Assembly (NCBI RefSeq): GCF_049568105.1
Contig: NZ_CP145335.1
Span: 1,364,001 to 1,428,000 of the forward strand
DNA length: 64,000 nt
DNA from: Salinisphaera sp049568105
GTDB taxonomy: Bacteria > Pseudomonadota > Gammaproteobacteria > Nevskiales > Salinisphaeraceae
Direction: 5' to 3'
The notes below the pieces were generated by a model. That model made no database searches, was not told the DNA's origin, and saw only the letters and a program-made list of their open reading frames with translations. Below, piece after piece: positions 45,349-54,842 of this stretch. Numbering within the stretch: the first letter of the stretch is position 1; every line of letters begins with the position of its first letter. The translations under genes were made by a program, and so were the position numbers.

Positions 45349-46353
45349 ATGAAAACCGACCGCCGCCCGCGATTGTTCGACCGTCGGGGTGTGCTGCTGC
45401 CCGGCTGTGCCGAATTCGAGGTGATCCACCGCCGGGCGGGGGCCACGCTGCGCTACTATGCGCCGGCCCCGATCGAGGACGACGAGCCAAGTCCGCGCAG
45501 CCCGCTAGTGCTGGTGCCACCTCTGGGCGTTGATACACGGATTTACGATCGCCGCGACCAGCATAGTCTGGTGGCGTATCTGTCGGCCCGCGGTTTCGAC
45601 TTGTATCTGATCGATTGGGGGCGGCCCACCCGGGCCGACGATCAGCGGCATCTGGGCGACTACTTTGCCGCGCTGCTCCCCGAAATGTTGAACCGGGTGC
45701 GTTTCCATAGCGGCCATCGCGCGTTGAGCCTGCACGGCTGGCAGCTCGGCGGGGTGTTCGCGCTGTGCTGTGCAGCGCTCAGTTCGCCCGACGAGATCGC
45801 CCATCTGGTGCTGCTGGATACGGCGATCGATTATCGTGCTGCCGGAGCCGCCGGGCTGCAGCCGCATGCGTTGTGGCAGCGGGCAGCGCCCTGGCGCCGG
45901 CTGACCGGGCTCAGGGCGTCGCGGCTGCCGGTGAAGCTCCTGCATACCCCGGGCTGGCTGCAGGGCATCGCCCGCCAGGTGCTCTACGGGCCGTCACGGT
46001 CGCATGCCGACGAGGAGTTGATGGGGTGCCGGGCGTATCCGGGCGGCGTCGTTGCCGACATCATCGACTATCTCTGGGCCGATAACCTGCTGGCCCAGGG
46101 GCAGCTGCCGATGGCCGGTACTGCGACCCGTCTGGCTGCGGTACATGCGCCGATCCTGCATCTTTGCGATCGCAGCCAGCCGGTCTGTTCAGCAGTCTGC
46201 GGGCAGCGCTTGGCCTCGGTAGTGGCCAGTCGGGAGGTAATCTCGGAATGGGTCGAGCCGGACTCCACGAGCTCGGTCGGCGGCGCGCTGACCGCGCAGT
46301 CCAGCTGGGCGCAGGTGGCGGACTGGCTGATGACGAAACAGGGCGATCGCTGA
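45349..46353 (+). CDS. PHA-synthase-like alpha/beta-hydrolase-fold protein lacking catalytic residues
   Basis: A 334-residue protein. Its core matches class III polyhydroxyalkanoate synthases: 'LVLVPPLGVDTRIYD', 'FDLYLIDWGRPTR', and a nucleophile elbow region 'LHGWQLGGVFALCCAAL'. In PhaC the elbow is G-x-C-x-G-G; here Gln132 takes the Cys position. The C-terminal segment keeps an Asp ('LCDRSQPV'), but the region that should hold the catalytic His ('SSVGGALTAQ') has none. So it is probably not a synthase: either a structural partner or a pseudoenzyme. ATG 45349 follows an AGG-containing site; TTG 45343 is possible. Confidence 0.68.
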   Translation: MKTDRRPRLFDRRGVLLPGCAEFEVIHRRAGATLRYYAPAPIEDDEPSPRSPLVLVPPLGVDTRIYDRRDQHSLVAYLSARGFDLYLIDWGRPTRADDQRHLGDYFAALLPEMLNRVRFHSGHRALSLHGWQLGGVFALCCAALSSPDEIAHLVLLDTAIDYRAAGAAGLQPHALWQRAAPWRRLTGLRASRLPVKLLHTPGWLQGIARQVLYGPSRSHADEELMGCRAYPGGVVADIIDYLWADNLLAQGQLPMAGTATRLAAVHAPILHLCDRSQPVCSAVCGQRLASVVASREVISEWVEPDSTSSVGGALTAQSSWAQVADWLMTKQGDR

Positions 46354-46798
46354 AGGAGCCGCGGTGCATCCGCTCGTCCTGACCTGTCCGTAGACGCGGC
46401 CCGGATCCGATACCAACCGGATGGTGCGTTCGAGCCGCCGGCACCCGACGAGCGCCTGCGCTGGGTGGAACTGGCGCGGGGCGAGCGGGCGGCGGCAGGG
46501 CAGGTTGGCGCGAAAACAGTAATCGCGAGCGCTTGGCCAGCCTGCCGAGATCGGCGCCAAATGCGACTATCGCCGGGTAGGGACAGCCGCAGCGAACGGC
46601 TAGTCTGGTACCACGGATGCGCCATCTTCGAGACGGCCTCGAAGATGTTTGATCGCCAAGGCCTGCAGGCCGGTTCGTTTGTCGTTTACGACGAAAGTCT
46701 AAATCGGCCGAATTCTTGCTTGTAGGGCAACCATACAACGACAGATAGCGACCGGCGTCGGAGCCATGCTCCGGGAGGCGGGTTCAAACGGGTCAGCT
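46354..46798. other. Intergenic region before the HAD phosphatase gene
   Basis: A 445-base stretch. It has a strong stem-loop at 46623-46647 (CATCTTCGAG/CTCGAAGATG, loop ACGGC) followed by TTT, a possible terminator for the PHA-synthase-like gene. A 225-codon open frame on the minus strand has Pro/Arg-rich sequence without domain features and is not called. Confidence 0.45.
46623..46647 (+). terminator. Stem-loop, possible terminator
   Basis: A perfect ten-base stem with five-base loop and a short TTTGAT tail, 270 bases after the PHA-synthase-like gene. The distance and the weak T tract make the role uncertain. Confidence 0.4.
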
Positions 46799-47494
46799 AT
46801 GCGCTATACCACGCTGTTATTCGATCTTGACGGCACCTTGACCGATCCCTACGAAGGGATTACCCGATGCGTACAGTATGCGTTGGCGAAACAGGGTATT
46901 GATGTGGCCGATCGCCGAGATTTGCGAGGCTTCATCGGGCCGCCGCTCAAGGCCGCATTTGTCGATTTTCACCACATGAGCGAGGCCGCAGCCAGTCGGG
47001 CGGTCGATGATTATCGCGAGCGTTTCGCTCAGCTCGGCATGTTCGAGAATCGGCTCTACGACGGGATCGTGGAACTGCTGTCTGCGCTGCGTGCCAGTGG
47101 GCGCCAGCTGTTCGTGGCTACGTCCAAGCCTTGGTTTTTTGCTCGTAAGATCATTCATCATTTCGAGCTCGACGACTATTTCGGCAAGGTCTATGGCAGC
47201 GAACTGGATGGCAAACGCGCCGAAAAATCGGCGCTGATCGCCTACATCCTGCGCGAGCAGAAACTGCGCCCCGATGAGACTCTCATGATCGGAGATCGGC
47301 ATTTCGACCTGCTGGGTGCGCAGCACAACGGCGTGCCCTGTGCTGCGGTCGGCTACGGCTATGGCTCGACAGCCGAACTCCTGAACGCCTCGCCGAATTT
47401 CTTCTTCGAAACACCCGGCGAGATGGCCCGCTGTCTACTCAGCGACACCAGGCTCACGGAAGTCAGCCCACAATACGGGGGCGTATTGCGCTAA
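46799..47494 (+). CDS. HAD-superfamily phosphatase, phosphoglycolate-phosphatase-like
   Basis: A 231-residue HAD hydrolase. Motif I is FDLDGTLTD, motif II 'FVATSKPW', motif III the Lys in 'KRAEKSALI', and motif IV 'MIGDRHFDLLGA'. The cap is helical (C1). It resembles Gph and 5'-nucleotidase-like members, acting on small phosphate esters in the cytoplasm. ATG 46799 gives the usual short N-terminus before motif I. It is 31 bases from the next gene and may share its transcript. Confidence 0.88.
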   Translation: MRYTTLLFDLDGTLTDPYEGITRCVQYALAKQGIDVADRRDLRGFIGPPLKAAFVDFHHMSEAAASRAVDDYRERFAQLGMFENRLYDGIVELLSALRASGRQLFVATSKPWFFARKIIHHFELDDYFGKVYGSELDGKRAEKSALIAYILREQKLRPDETLMIGDRHFDLLGAQHNGVPCAAVGYGYGSTAELLNASPNFFFETPGEMARCLLSDTRLTEVSPQYGGVLR

Positions 47495-47525
47495 GCTAGC
47501 GGCTTTGTCCGGATCGAAGCCTGGC

Positions 47526-48344
47526 ATGAACGACGTCGCTGTACGCACCGCATTTTCCGACCTGCTACAACAACTGACCGCTACCGGCACCGGCTACGAT
47601 GTCGCGATTCCGCCGGACTGGCTACAGGGCCGGGCGATCTACGGCGGCCTGTCGGCTGCGCTGTGTTTAGCGGCCACCGAGGCTGCACATACCGATCTAC
47701 CGCCGCTGCGTTCGGCCCAGATCGGTTTCGTGGGGCCGGCCGGGGCCCGCGTGGCCATCCAGCCCACCTTGCTGCGTCGCGGTAAATCGACGGCCTTCAT
47801 CGCAGCCGATATGAGTAGCGATGGGGAGCCGGCCGTTCGGTCGCTGTTCTGTTTCGGCGCCAATCGCGAATCGGCGTTGAACTTCCGTGGTGCAGTCGCG
47901 CCCTCGGTATCCGCCCCGGAACAGGGAGATCGGTTTTTCGAGGACGCTCAAGGACGTAACCTGGGGCCGAGTTTCGCCCAGCATTTCGAAACCCGACGAG
48001 TCGGCGGCGCGTTGCCGATGAGCGCCAGTCCGGAGCCGGAGTTCTTGGTCTGGATACGACATCGCGACGAAGCGGTCGACCCCGGCGTGCTCGGGCTAGT
48101 AGCGCTGGCGGATGCCATACCGCCGGCGGCGATGGCGAGCATGGATGGTCCCGCACCGGTCAGCAGCATGACCTGGCAGCTCGATCTGCTGACCGACCGG
48201 CCGGCCACGCGCGATGGCTGGTGGCTGTGTCGCTCGCAGGCCGAGACCGTCGGGTCGGGCTATGCAGGCCAGCATACGACCATCTGGAACGCCGATCTCG
48301 AGCCGGTGATCGCGGCTCGCCAGAGCGTCGCCGTTTTCGCCTGA
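47526..48344 (+). CDS. TesB-like acyl-CoA thioesterase (double hotdog)
   Basis: A 272-residue protein with two hotdog halves. The N-terminal half has 'WLQGRAIYGGLSAALCLAA' and 'LRSAQIGFVGPA'. The C-terminal half has 'FLVWIRHRD', 'ALADAIPPAAM' with the Asp often used in catalysis, 'SSMTWQLDLL' and 'GQHTTIWN'. It would hydrolyse acyl-CoA thioesters. A start at 47505 would add seven residues; 47526 is preferred. Confidence 0.82.
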   Translation: MNDVAVRTAFSDLLQQLTATGTGYDVAIPPDWLQGRAIYGGLSAALCLAATEAAHTDLPPLRSAQIGFVGPAGARVAIQPTLLRRGKSTAFIAADMSSDGEPAVRSLFCFGANRESALNFRGAVAPSVSAPEQGDRFFEDAQGRNLGPSFAQHFETRRVGGALPMSASPEPEFLVWIRHRDEAVDPGVLGLVALADAIPPAAMASMDGPAPVSSMTWQLDLLTDRPATRDGWWLCRSQAETVGSGYAGQHTTIWNADLEPVIAARQSVAVFA

Positions 48345-48368
48345 TACGCCACAGCGGTGGGCTACACC

Positions 48369-48528
48369 GCCCGGCAGGCATGAGCCTAGGCGCTATTGCT
48401 ATGCCCGCCGGGCTGGCGGCCGTGATGCGCACGCCCTAGGGCGTGCCTGCGCGGTGCCGGAGAACTTGGAGCGTAGCCCATAGGATGCAACTCGTTGCGC
48501 TGTCGAGATGCGTCACGCTGCGGGCTAC
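48369..48528. repeat. Cluster of three palindromic elements
   Basis: First, 13-base arms at 48369-48381 and 48401-48413 (GCCCGGCAGGCAT with ATGCCCGCCGGGC, one mismatch) around a 19-base loop. Second, a perfect 18-base palindrome at 48429-48446 (GCACGCCCTAGGGCGTGC). Third, a 56-base unit bounded by GTAGCCC (48473) and GGGCTAC (48522-48528). The arrangement is like REP/BIME-type extragenic repeats. No T tract is present. Confidence 0.55.
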
Positions 48529-49413
48529 TTCTTGTGGGCAGCCCGCCCCTAAAAGAACAGGCGCCGGGTAACGCAAGCGTACGCCCGAGTACTCCAACCC
48601 GCGGTTGGCGCAACAAGTCGCCGCATGTATGGCCCATTATCAGGGCAGCACATGGGATGCCGACGCATACGCAAACTCGGCAATCCCCGGGCTTTTAGGA
48701 AGCCGCACCAAGAGCCTCTTTCGGAAACGATATATAGCCCGTAGCGATGCTTGTGCGAGGACGGAGCGAGCTTTCTTTCATCAAAGCCTACTGCGAAGGC
48801 CCGCAAGTTTTGCGAAAACTCGGCTCATCAGCGGGTTATGGACGACGGCTTGGATGGCTTGTACGACGGGCCCAATCGCATGTGTACGACGATCGCAACG
48901 CTTGGCCGAACCGATCCGGGCCGGTATGCAAGCCATGTTTCGTCGCGTATTGAATAGGGCAGGGCCGTGCTTCGTGCCACCTTGGAAGACGGCTTCGCGC
49001 ATCGCGTCGTGGCCTGCATTGCGTGTTGGTAGCCAAACGTTGGTCGCGCGACCACTTGATCGGCTCGACGGCTCACCGTTCATGCGACGCCATGCGTGAT
49101 ACCCGGCCGGGCCGCGCTCTGATTCGGTATCTTCCGGAATTTTTGCTGGCGTTCGGCGACGCGCCGGCCCCGAACCATGGGCTCCGCCAGGCGGTCGCTG
49201 GTAGGTAAGCCCTGTATCGACGCGTGGTTACGGTTTGCGGCCTCGTGCGAACGGTAGCCTATCGGTATGCCCCATGTGCTGCTGGGTTATGGCTCGCCCG
49301 TAATGGGTGGGCCAGTATCGATCGTTTCGGTTTAGGGGCGGTTCTTTCGAGCATTCGATGCCTACTGGGCCAAGTGAAGTCGGCTAGAACTGGGATGCAT
49401 TTGCGAAAGAAGT

Positions 49414-49442
49414 TGCAAATGCGAATTAGTCGCAAATACACT
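49414..49442 (+). promoter_or_regulatory. Promoter overlapped by a Fur-box-like palindrome
   Basis: A -35-like TTGCAA (49414-49419) and -10-like TACACT (49437-49442) are 17 bases apart. Between them lies an inverted repeat at 49417-49437 with arms TGCGA and TCGCA flanked by AAA/AAT, close in form to GC-adapted Fur boxes. Ferric Fur bound here would block RNA polymerase, giving iron-repressed expression of the receptor and des-like genes. Confidence 0.6.
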
Positions 49443-49516
49443 TGCTACCAGTACGGCCGCGCAAGCGAGTACGCCGTAAAAGAATCAACGATAACGGCAT
49501 AGGGAGTCGGAAGGGT

Positions 49517-51793
49517 ATGACCGAACAGACGACGGCATCGAGGCATTCGAGCTGTGGCCAGGCATTGAGCCTGATCGGCGCGGCGAGCCTGATCAGCCTG
49601 GTATCGATGGCCGCTTCGGCCCAGTCGAGTGAGGCTGGCAACAGCGCCGATGCCGCAGTGGCGCCAAGCGGCCAAGCACGTCAGGACCAGACGGCGACCG
49701 CACAGCTGCAGAATATCTACGTCGAAGGCCAGTATCCGGGCGCCGATGCGCCGACCGACGGCTATACGGCGCAAACCAGCCGCGGCGCGACCAAGACCGA
49801 TACCCCACTACTCGAAACGCCGCAGACGGTGGATGTCGTCACCCGTGAGCAGATCGCCGACCAGGGATCGCGCAATATCAACGATGCACTGCGCTATACC
49901 CCGGGCGCCTTTACCGGGTTGGCCGGGGCTTCCAGGCGCCAGGACGTGGTTTCGCTACGCGGCTTTCATGCCGGCGACGTAAACAATATGTTCCTCGACG
50001 GCATGCGCCTGATGAGCGACGGCGGCAGTTATTCCAATATCCAGATCGATCCGTTCTTTCTGGAACGCATCGATATCATCAAAGGGCCGAGCTCGGTGCT
50101 CTACGGCCGAGCGATGCCGGGCGGGCTGGTCAACTACACCACCAAGAAGCCGCTGTCGAAGCAGCAGGGCGAGATCCAGTTCTATGGTGGCAGTTTCGAT
50201 ACCTTCGGCGGCGGCGTCGATCTCACCGGGCCACTGCCGAACAAGGATTGGGGCAGCTACCGGGTCATCGGCAAGGCCTCGACCTCGGATACCCAGTTCG
50301 ACGTGGTCAAGCGGGAAAGCTATACGATCATGCCCGAGCTTAGCCTGGACCTGTCGGAAGACACCCATCTGTTGCTGCAGGCCTATATCCAGCACGATCC
50401 GGCCGGCGGTTTCCACGGCGCCGTGCCTTACGACCTGGCAGCCGACAACTCGCGCTTCGGGCGTACGGTCGATTCCTCCTGGGTGGATGCCAGCCGAGGC
50501 AATGCCCATTTCGATCGCGACGAACGGCTGTTCTCCTACGAGCTCACCCATCAGGTCAACGATCACATCACGCTGCATTCACGGTCGCGCTATTCGGATG
50601 TCGAGACCGAACTGGCCCAGATCTATCAAACCGGCTTTACCGCAGCAGCCGATGACGGCGCCACCCTGGGCCGCTACTACTCGGGGGCCGATGAGCATCT
50701 CAAGGCGTTTTCGACCGATAACTATGCCCAGTTCGATTTCGCGACCGGCCCGGTGCAGCACAAACTGCTGACCGGCCTGAGCTATCAGCAGCGCGACAAC
50801 ACAATCCGCAATTCCAGCGCGCTAGGCTCGAATCTGGATCCCTTCAACCCGGATTATTCCGGTACCGGTCTGCCGGCCGGGACCGAGCCGGCGTTGTATG
50901 CCCACACCGATCGCAAGCTCAAGCAGTTCGGGGCCTATATTCAGGATCAGCTGTCCTGGAAGCGCTGGCATGTCGTGCTTAGCGGCCGCGAGGACTATCT
51001 CAAGCGGGATTATCTATCCCAGCTCAGCGGCGCCCGCGATACGCGCCGGGACGACTCATTTTCCGGGCGGGCGGCGATCCTGTATCGCTCGAAGTGGGGT
51101 GTCTCGCCGTATTTTTCCTATAGCGAGGCCTTCAATCCGAGCACCGATTCCTCGGTCGACGGGGTAGTGCCGGAGCCGGTCGACAGCGATCAGTACGAGA
51201 TCGGCGTGAAATACCAGCCCAACGGCGTCAATGCGTTGTTCACGCTCGCCCTCTACGACCTGACCCAGAAAAACGTCCAGCAGCGCACCAGCGTGACACC
51301 GGTGCGCTACACCGGCGTGGGCGATGTCGAATCCAAGGGCGTGGAATTCACGGCCAAGGCTGATGTGACCGACAAGCTGCACGTGACCGCCGGCTATGCC
51401 TACAACGACGTCGAATATCAGGACTCGTTCACCGATACCAGCGGTTATTCGGTCTCGGCCGGCAATACGCCGGTGCTCTCGCCCGAGCAGATGGCCTCGC
51501 TTTGGGTGAAATACGACTTTCCGAAAGGCGTTTCGGCCGGCCTGGGCGGTCGCTATATCGGCAAGAGCTACGCCAACAGCTCGAATACGCTCGAACTGTC
51601 GGATTACGCGCTCATGGATGCCTATGTCGGCTTCGACCTCGGCCAGATGATGCCCAAGCTCAAAGGCGTGAGCGTCCGGGTCAACGCCAACAATCTGCTC
51701 GACAAGAAATACGTCGAAGGCTGCTTTAGCGAGAACTATTGCTACTTCGGTGAAGAGCGGCAGGTCACGGCCACCTTGGACTACCGTTTCTAG
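49517..51793 (+). CDS. TonB-dependent siderophore receptor, ferric-hydroxamate type
   Basis: A 758-residue outer-membrane receptor. It has a signal peptide of about 36 residues ending ASAQ, a TonB-box-like 'LQNIYVEG', a plug with 'LLETPQTVDVVTREQI' and 'IDIIKGPSSVLYGRAMPGGLVNYTTKKP', and a barrel ending TLDYRF. The late pair of cysteines in 'EGCFSENYCYFGEER' is typical of FhuA/FoxA-like receptors for ferrichrome and ferrioxamine. A GGAAGGG site precedes ATG 49517; the frame opens earlier without a signal. It is 111 bases from the des-like operon, so it probably imports the siderophore made by it. Confidence 0.92.
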   Translation: MTEQTTASRHSSCGQALSLIGAASLISLVSMAASAQSSEAGNSADAAVAPSGQARQDQTATAQLQNIYVEGQYPGADAPTDGYTAQTSRGATKTDTPLLETPQTVDVVTREQIADQGSRNINDALRYTPGAFTGLAGASRRQDVVSLRGFHAGDVNNMFLDGMRLMSDGGSYSNIQIDPFFLERIDIIKGPSSVLYGRAMPGGLVNYTTKKPLSKQQGEIQFYGGSFDTFGGGVDLTGPLPNKDWGSYRVIGKASTSDTQFDVVKRESYTIMPELSLDLSEDTHLLLQAYIQHDPAGGFHGAVPYDLAADNSRFGRTVDSSWVDASRGNAHFDRDERLFSYELTHQVNDHITLHSRSRYSDVETELAQIYQTGFTAAADDGATLGRYYSGADEHLKAFSTDNYAQFDFATGPVQHKLLTGLSYQQRDNTIRNSSALGSNLDPFNPDYSGTGLPAGTEPALYAHTDRKLKQFGAYIQDQLSWKRWHVVLSGREDYLKRDYLSQLSGARDTRRDDSFSGRAAILYRSKWGVSPYFSYSEAFNPSTDSSVDGVVPEPVDSDQYEIGVKYQPNGVNALFTLALYDLTQKNVQQRTSVTPVRYTGVGDVESKGVEFTAKADVTDKLHVTAGYAYNDVEYQDSFTDTSGYSVSAGNTPVLSPEQMASLWVKYDFPKGVSAGLGGRYIGKSYANSSNTLELSDYALMDAYVGFDLGQMMPKLKGVSVRVNANNLLDKKYVEGCFSENYCYFGEERQVTATLDYRF

Positions 51794-51904
51794 ACAACGG
51801 TTCGGCGTGGCTGGCCCCCGGCGCCGGCCACGCGCTGCCACGAGGGCGTCGCCGCGGCGTGCGCGGCCCAGATTGATCGACATCCGATCGACAAGGAGCC
51901 AGTC

Positions 51905-53485
51905 ATGGCTATCGATATCGCGGCCACCGAAGGCCCCGATTCCAACGACGCAACCCAAGCCGGTGCGCTGCTCAATCGCGACAGCGCCGCGTTGTTCAAA
52001 CACCAAGGCGCCCAGGCACTGGAGATCGCGGCCGATGCGATCGGCCAGCGGCGTCGTGTATTCAGTGGTCGTACGCCGGCGGAGCTGGCGGCGCCGCTTG
52101 CCGGGATTGACCTGGACGGCGTACCGGCCGGTTTCGAAACCGCGCTGGCCGAGTTGCAATCGCTCTATCTTGAACACGCCGTATATTTCCATCATCCGCG
52201 CTACGTCGCGCATCTGAACTGCCCGGTGATGCGTTCGGCGGCCGCCAGTGAGATCGTGGCCGCGGCGATCAATACGTCGATGGATACCTGGGATCAGAGC
52301 GCGACCGCGACCCTGATCGAGCAGAAGCTGATCCGCTGGACGGCCAATCGAGCGTACCTGCCGGCCACAGCGGACGGGATCTTCACCAGCGGCGGCACCC
52401 AGTCGAACCTCATGGCGCTGCTGCTGGCTCGTGATCGCTATGCCGAGCGCGTCCATGGCAGCGGCTGGATCCAACAATACGGGCTGCCACCGGAGGCCGC
52501 TCGCCTGCGTATTTTCGTCTCCGAGCTCAGCCATTTTTCGGTGAGCAAGGCGGCGGCGCTGCTGGGGCTCGGCGAACAGGCCATCGTGTCGGTACCGGTG
52601 GACGAGGCCTGGCGCATGGATACCGACGCGTTGGCCCGCACCGTCGCGGCTGCGAAAGACGACGGCGCCATTCCGTTGGCAATCGTGGCGACGTTCGGCA
52701 CCACCGATTTCGGCAGCCTGGACGACGTCGCCGAAGCCGCGCAGATCGCCCGGCGCCACGATCTTTGGCTGCATGTGGATGCCGCTTATGGCTGCGGTCT
52801 GCTGGTCTCGCCGACGCGTGCGCACGAATGTCGGGCCCTAGGGGCGGCGGATTCGGTCACCGTCGACTACCACAAATCCTTTTTCCAGCCGGTGGCCTGT
52901 AGCGCTTTGTTGGTCGCCGACGCCGCCATGCTCGGCCATGTGACCCATCACGCCGACTATTTGAATCCGGAAGAAGCCGCCGCCGCTGGCACCCCGGACC
53001 AAGTCAATAAAAGTCTGCAAACCACGCGCCGTTTCGATGCGCTCAAGCTCTGGATGAGCCTGCGCAGCGACGGCGCTGAGACCATCGGCGGTCTGTTCGA
53101 TGCGGCTTCGCATCTGGCGCATCGGACCTATCAGCGAATGCTGGCCGAGCCGCGCTTCGAGCTGCTCAACGAACCCGAACTCGGGGCGCTGGTCTTTCGC
53201 TTTCGGCCGAACCTGGCCATGGCCGCCGACGATCTGGATTGCCTCAACGATGCAATTCGTGACGAGCTGTCGGGCAGCGGTGAGGCCATGATCGCCGCGA
53301 CCCGGGTTCATGGGCGGCGCTATCTCAAGTTCACGCTCATGGATGCCGCGACCACGCTCGCCGATATGGACGAACTGCTCGGTCTGATCGTGACGACCGG
53401 CCAACGCCTGGCCCGAATGCAGACACGCAGCGTGCCGGTCGGCTACGAGCGCGACGAAACCTGTCTGGAGGCCCGTCATGGCTGA
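51905..53485 (+). CDS. desA: PLP-dependent diamino-acid decarboxylase, DesA-like
   Basis: A 526-residue group II decarboxylase. It has 'FTSGGTQSNLMALLLARD', 'ELSHFSVSKAAALLGLG' with the PLP-stacking His, 'LHVDAAYGCGLL', and the PLP lysine Lys324 in 'VDYHKSFFQPVACSALL'. DesA of the desferrioxamine pathway makes cadaverine from lysine. The closest other family is 2,4-diaminobutyrate decarboxylase, and sequence alone does not settle the substrate. An AAGGAG site precedes the ATG. The last eight bases overlap desB, starting a run of four overlapping genes. Confidence 0.85.
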   Translation: MAIDIAATEGPDSNDATQAGALLNRDSAALFKHQGAQALEIAADAIGQRRRVFSGRTPAELAAPLAGIDLDGVPAGFETALAELQSLYLEHAVYFHHPRYVAHLNCPVMRSAAASEIVAAAINTSMDTWDQSATATLIEQKLIRWTANRAYLPATADGIFTSGGTQSNLMALLLARDRYAERVHGSGWIQQYGLPPEAARLRIFVSELSHFSVSKAAALLGLGEQAIVSVPVDEAWRMDTDALARTVAAAKDDGAIPLAIVATFGTTDFGSLDDVAEAAQIARRHDLWLHVDAAYGCGLLVSPTRAHECRALGAADSVTVDYHKSFFQPVACSALLVADAAMLGHVTHHADYLNPEEAAAAGTPDQVNKSLQTTRRFDALKLWMSLRSDGAETIGGLFDAASHLAHRTYQRMLAEPRFELLNEPELGALVFRFRPNLAMAADDLDCLNDAIRDELSGSGEAMIAATRVHGRRYLKFTLMDAATTLADMDELLGLIVTTGQRLARMQTRSVPVGYERDETCLEARHG

Positions 53486-54842
53486 GCGAACCGACACCCA
53501 GCAGGGCCACGTCCACGACGTGATCGGCGTCGGGATCGGCCCGTTCAATCTGAGTCTGGCGGCCCTGGCCGAACCGATCGAAACTCTGGATGCCGTGTTT
53601 CTCGATGAGAACGAACGCTTCGACTGGCATCCCGGTCTGCTGCTCGAAGGCGCGACCCTGCAGACCCCGTTTCTGGCCGATCTGGTCACCCTGGCCGATC
53701 CGACCAGCGAGTACAGTTTTCTTAACTATCTCAAGGCCAGCGGGCGTATCTATGCGTTCTATATCCGCGAGCAGTTCTTCATGCTGCGCGCGGAATACAA
53801 CCAGTACTGCCGCTGGGTGGCCGAGCAGCTGACCAGCCTGGTCTTCGAGCAGCGGGTGAGTGCGATCGAGTACGACGCGGCGCAGGCGTGCTATGTGGTC
53901 ACCGCGATCCGACCGAGCAGCGGCACAATCCGGGTTTATCGTGCCCGGCGGCTGGTGCTCGGCACGGGGCCACAGCGTGACTGGCCGACCTGCTGCGACG
54001 GTCTCGACGGGCCAGTCTGTCATGCTGCCGACTATCTGGACTGGCGGGATACGCTGGCCGAGCAGCCCTCGGTGACGATCATCGGCTCCGGCCAGAGTGC
54101 GGCCGAGATCTTCAACGATCGGCTCGATACCGCCGGGCCGGCGCAGCGCTTGGACTGGTTCACCCGCTCGCCGCGTTTTTTCGCGATGGCCTACGACAAG
54201 CTCACCCTCGAGCTGACCTCGCCGGAATACATCGACTATTTCCATGCGCTGCCCGAGCACAGCCGGCAACGGCTGTCTCGCGATCACAAGCCGTTGTACA
54301 AAGGCATCGACCGCGATCTGTCGGATGCCATTTTCGATCGCCTCTACGAAAAAGATGTCCACGGCACGGCCAATGTCGGCCTACAGGCCAATGCCACATT
54401 GCTCGGCGTACGACGCGATGATGCCACTGGCGACTATCGGCTGGATTTCGTACAGACCGAGCAAGGCCAGCGATTTACGCATCGCACCGCGGCCCTCGTT
54501 CTGGCCACCGGTTTCGCGCATCGGGCGCCGGACTATCTCGCCCCGATCGCCGATCAGATCCGTTGGGACGGCCAGGGGCGGTTTCGTGTATGCCGCGACT
54601 ATGCGATCGACGTGGCTGGCGATCGGATCTTCGTCCAGAACGCCGAACTGCATACGCATGGTTTTACGGCTTCGGATCTGGGTATGGCCTGCTATCGCAA
54701 TGCCGTGATCCTCAAGCAGATCGTCGGCCGCGAGGTATATCCGATCGAGCGCCGAATCGCTTTCCAGAATTTCGATGCCGGTGCGCTGTCTGCGACCACG
54801 CAAGCTGCCGACCATCCGCAACCCGATCGGGAGACGACATGA
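53478..54842 (+). CDS. desB: Diamine/lysine N-monooxygenase, DesB-like
   Basis: A 454-residue flavin monooxygenase that hydroxylates the terminal amine, the first step of hydroxamate formation. The FAD motif is 'GVGIGPFNLSLAAL'. 'WHPGLLLEGATLQTPFLADLVTL' follows, with the NADPH motif 'IIGSGQSAAEIFND' and the late 'LATGFAHRAPDY'. These match the IucD/DesB/PubA group. It overlaps desA by eight bases and desC by four (ATGA). Confidence 0.92.
   Translation: MAERTDTQQGHVHDVIGVGIGPFNLSLAALAEPIETLDAVFLDENERFDWHPGLLLEGATLQTPFLADLVTLADPTSEYSFLNYLKASGRIYAFYIREQFFMLRAEYNQYCRWVAEQLTSLVFEQRVSAIEYDAAQACYVVTAIRPSSGTIRVYRARRLVLGTGPQRDWPTCCDGLDGPVCHAADYLDWRDTLAEQPSVTIIGSGQSAAEIFNDRLDTAGPAQRLDWFTRSPRFFAMAYDKLTLELTSPEYIDYFHALPEHSRQRLSRDHKPLYKGIDRDLSDAIFDRLYEKDVHGTANVGLQANATLLGVRRDDATGDYRLDFVQTEQGQRFTHRTAALVLATGFAHRAPDYLAPIADQIRWDGQGRFRVCRDYAIDVAGDRIFVQNAELHTHGFTASDLGMACYRNAVILKQIVGREVYPIERRIAFQNFDAGALSATTQAADHPQPDRETT

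Larger units (their letters stand above)
48345..49516. other. Long gene-free region with palindromes
   Basis: A 1172-base region without a supportable gene. Its left end (48369-48528) holds three palindromic elements, listed separately. The middle (48.6-49.3 kb) has short open frames on both strands with no domain, signal or ribosome site; it could be decayed coding DNA. The right end carries the iron-regulated promoter of the siderophore receptor. Confidence 0.5.

Noticed and set aside
46061..46738. 225-codon minus-strand frame partly in a gap
   Set aside because: Composition is Pro/Arg/Ser-rich, no domain or ribosome site, and half of it overlaps the PHA-synthase-like gene.
51905..53485. 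Glutamate or cysteine-sulfinate decarboxylase
   Set aside because: The family is the same, but coupling to an N-hydroxylase, hydroxamate acyltransferase and NIS synthetase fits a diamino-acid decarboxylase.
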